Assembly (NCBI RefSeq): GCF_005518285.1
Contig: NZ_SJDU01000087.1
Location: forward strand, 1 to 7,335
Origin: Brachyspira catarrhinii
GTDB taxonomy: Bacteria > Spirochaetota > Brachyspiria > Brachyspirales > Brachyspiraceae
DNA: 7,335 bases
Direction: 5' to 3'
In this document: positions 6,620-7,335 of the stretch, in pieces
Layout: every line of letters starts with the position of its first letter
Numbering within the stretch: position 1 is the stretch's first letter
Translations under genes and position numbers: made by a program
The notes under the pieces: generated by a model
Seen by the model: only the letters and a program-made list of their open reading frames with translations
Databases searched by the model: none
What the model was told of the DNA's origin: nothing

Positions 6620-7288
6620 ATGAAAGAAAAAACAAAATTTTTTATATTCAATATAGCCGTTTTATATAAAATTTTTGTAAGAATTATTTTAGGATTTATA
6701 ATCGCATTTTTTATTTTTGGAATACTTACGATATTTGTCAGATTCGATAAAATGAAAAGTTCTGCCATGTTAAACTCTATAGAAGAAAACGAAACGGTAA
6801 TAACTTCAAAATTAAGATATGCGATTGCGATTAAACCTTTCGTATCTTCGCTTACGGGAAAAACAATTATATTTTCAAGACCGAAACGAGGAGATATAAT
6901 TTTTATGACAGACCCAAGAAGTTCGAGCGAAAATTTTATAAAGAGATTTTTTTCTTACGCGGTTTATTTTGCCACTTTCGGAAATGTAAATATTTCTAAA
7001 AAAAGATATTTGATAAAGAGAATTATCGGGCTTCCAAACGAAACGATAGAAATAAGAGAAAAAAAAGTTTATATCAACGGAAGCCTTTTGGAAGAATCTT
7101 GGGCGAATATAAATAACGATTTGCGGATTTTGAATTCGGACATTTCGGGAAGAGATAATTTCGGACCTTATATTGTCGGCTATAACGAATATTTTGTTCT
7201 TTCGGACAACAGAGATTACGGATACGATAGCAGAGATTTCGGAAGCGTCAATTTTTCTTTTATAAACGGAAAAGTAATCAATCGTTAA
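6620..7288 (+). CDS. Signal peptidase I-like membrane protein, altered active site
   Basis: Type I signal peptidases cut signal peptides from exported proteins at the outer face of the inner membrane. This 222-residue protein has one membrane segment (about 17-41) and the family boxes: FSRPKRGDIIFM (85-96), YLIKRIIGLPNETI (130-143) with the catalytic Lys133, VYINGSLLEES (150-160) and LSDNRDYGYDSRDFGSV (194-210). The nucleophile box is altered: KSSAMLNSI (46-54) aligns without gaps to the E. coli PSGSMMPTL box, putting Ala49 in place of Ser90 and Asn for the following Pro. Gly201 replaces the supporting Ser278. It may be an inactive paralogue, or use Ser47 or Ser48. An insertion (about 97-129) precedes the lysine box. 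It starts 14 bases after gatC with no clear Shine-Dalgarno, suggesting coupled translation. Fold assignment is firm; activity is doubtful, so I do not assign lepB. Confidence 0.85.
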   Translation: MKEKTKFFIFNIAVLYKIFVRIILGFIIAFFIFGILTIFVRFDKMKSSAMLNSIEENETVITSKLRYAIAIKPFVSSLTGKTIIFSRPKRGDIIFMTDPRSSSENFIKRFFSYAVYFATFGNVNISKKRYLIKRIIGLPNETIEIREKKVYINGSLLEESWANINNDLRILNSDISGRDNFGPYIVGYNEYFVLSDNRDYGYDSRDFGSVNFSFINGKVINR

Positions 7289-7289
7289 T

Positions 7290-7318
7290 TTGAATTTTTA
7301 TATTTTCTATAATATAAT
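7290..7318 (+). promoter_or_regulatory. Promoter-like sequence directed out of the window
   Basis: TTGAAT (7290-7295), 17 bases, TATAAT (7313-7318), immediately after the stop of the signal-peptidase-like gene. It would start transcription near 7325 for a gene beyond the window edge. The AT-rich setting makes chance matches common. Confidence 0.35.
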
Positions 7319-7335
7319 TTTCGCGATTTTATTTT

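Noticed and set aside
1..7335. CRISPR array, tRNA, rRNA, insertion sequence or defence system
   Set aside because: No spaced repeat array, cloverleaf, transposase or defence domain was recognised on either strand; the long frames are sugar-use and housekeeping genes.

Overview
The window is AT-rich, with AGA as the main arginine codon and a relaxed, spirochaete-like lipoprotein signal on the binding protein. Together with strong similarity of the xylose genes to the E. coli XylA/XylFGH families, this suggests an anaerobic, host-associated spirochaete such as Brachyspira. That assignment is inferred from style, not from a database match. All genes read on the + strand.

Layout. Bases 1-753 hold the C-terminal part of a ROK-family protein, probably a XylR-type repressor whose DNA-binding end lies outside the window. 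A 216-base gap follows, with a near-consensus promoter (TTGACA, 17 bases, TATACT), a small palindrome over the -10/start region and repeated AAATTCAT words. Next comes a xylose operon: xylA (isomerase), xylF (lipoprotein xylose-binding protein), xylG (double ATPase) and xylH (permease). No xylulokinase gene (xylB) is present. A long, nested inverted repeat sits between xylF and xylG, and another perfect inverted repeat follows xylH. A second unit then starts from its own promoter: gatC (amidotransferase subunit) and a signal-peptidase-I-like gene. A promoter-like sequence over the end of that gene points out of the window.

How the genes work together: XylF captures xylose outside the inner membrane, XylH with XylG imports it using ATP, and XylA converts it to xylulose. 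The neighbouring ROK protein would be the xylose-responsive regulator.

Three points deserve attention. First, xylG is split by a -1 frameshift located exactly at an in-phase A AAA AAG heptamer, the same type of site used for programmed frameshifting in E. coli dnaX; it may be recoding, a recent mutation or a sequence error. Second, the xylF-xylG spacer can fold into an almost continuous 64-base hairpin. Third, the signal-peptidase-like protein has alanine where the nucleophilic serine should be and glycine at another active-site serine, while keeping the catalytic lysine.
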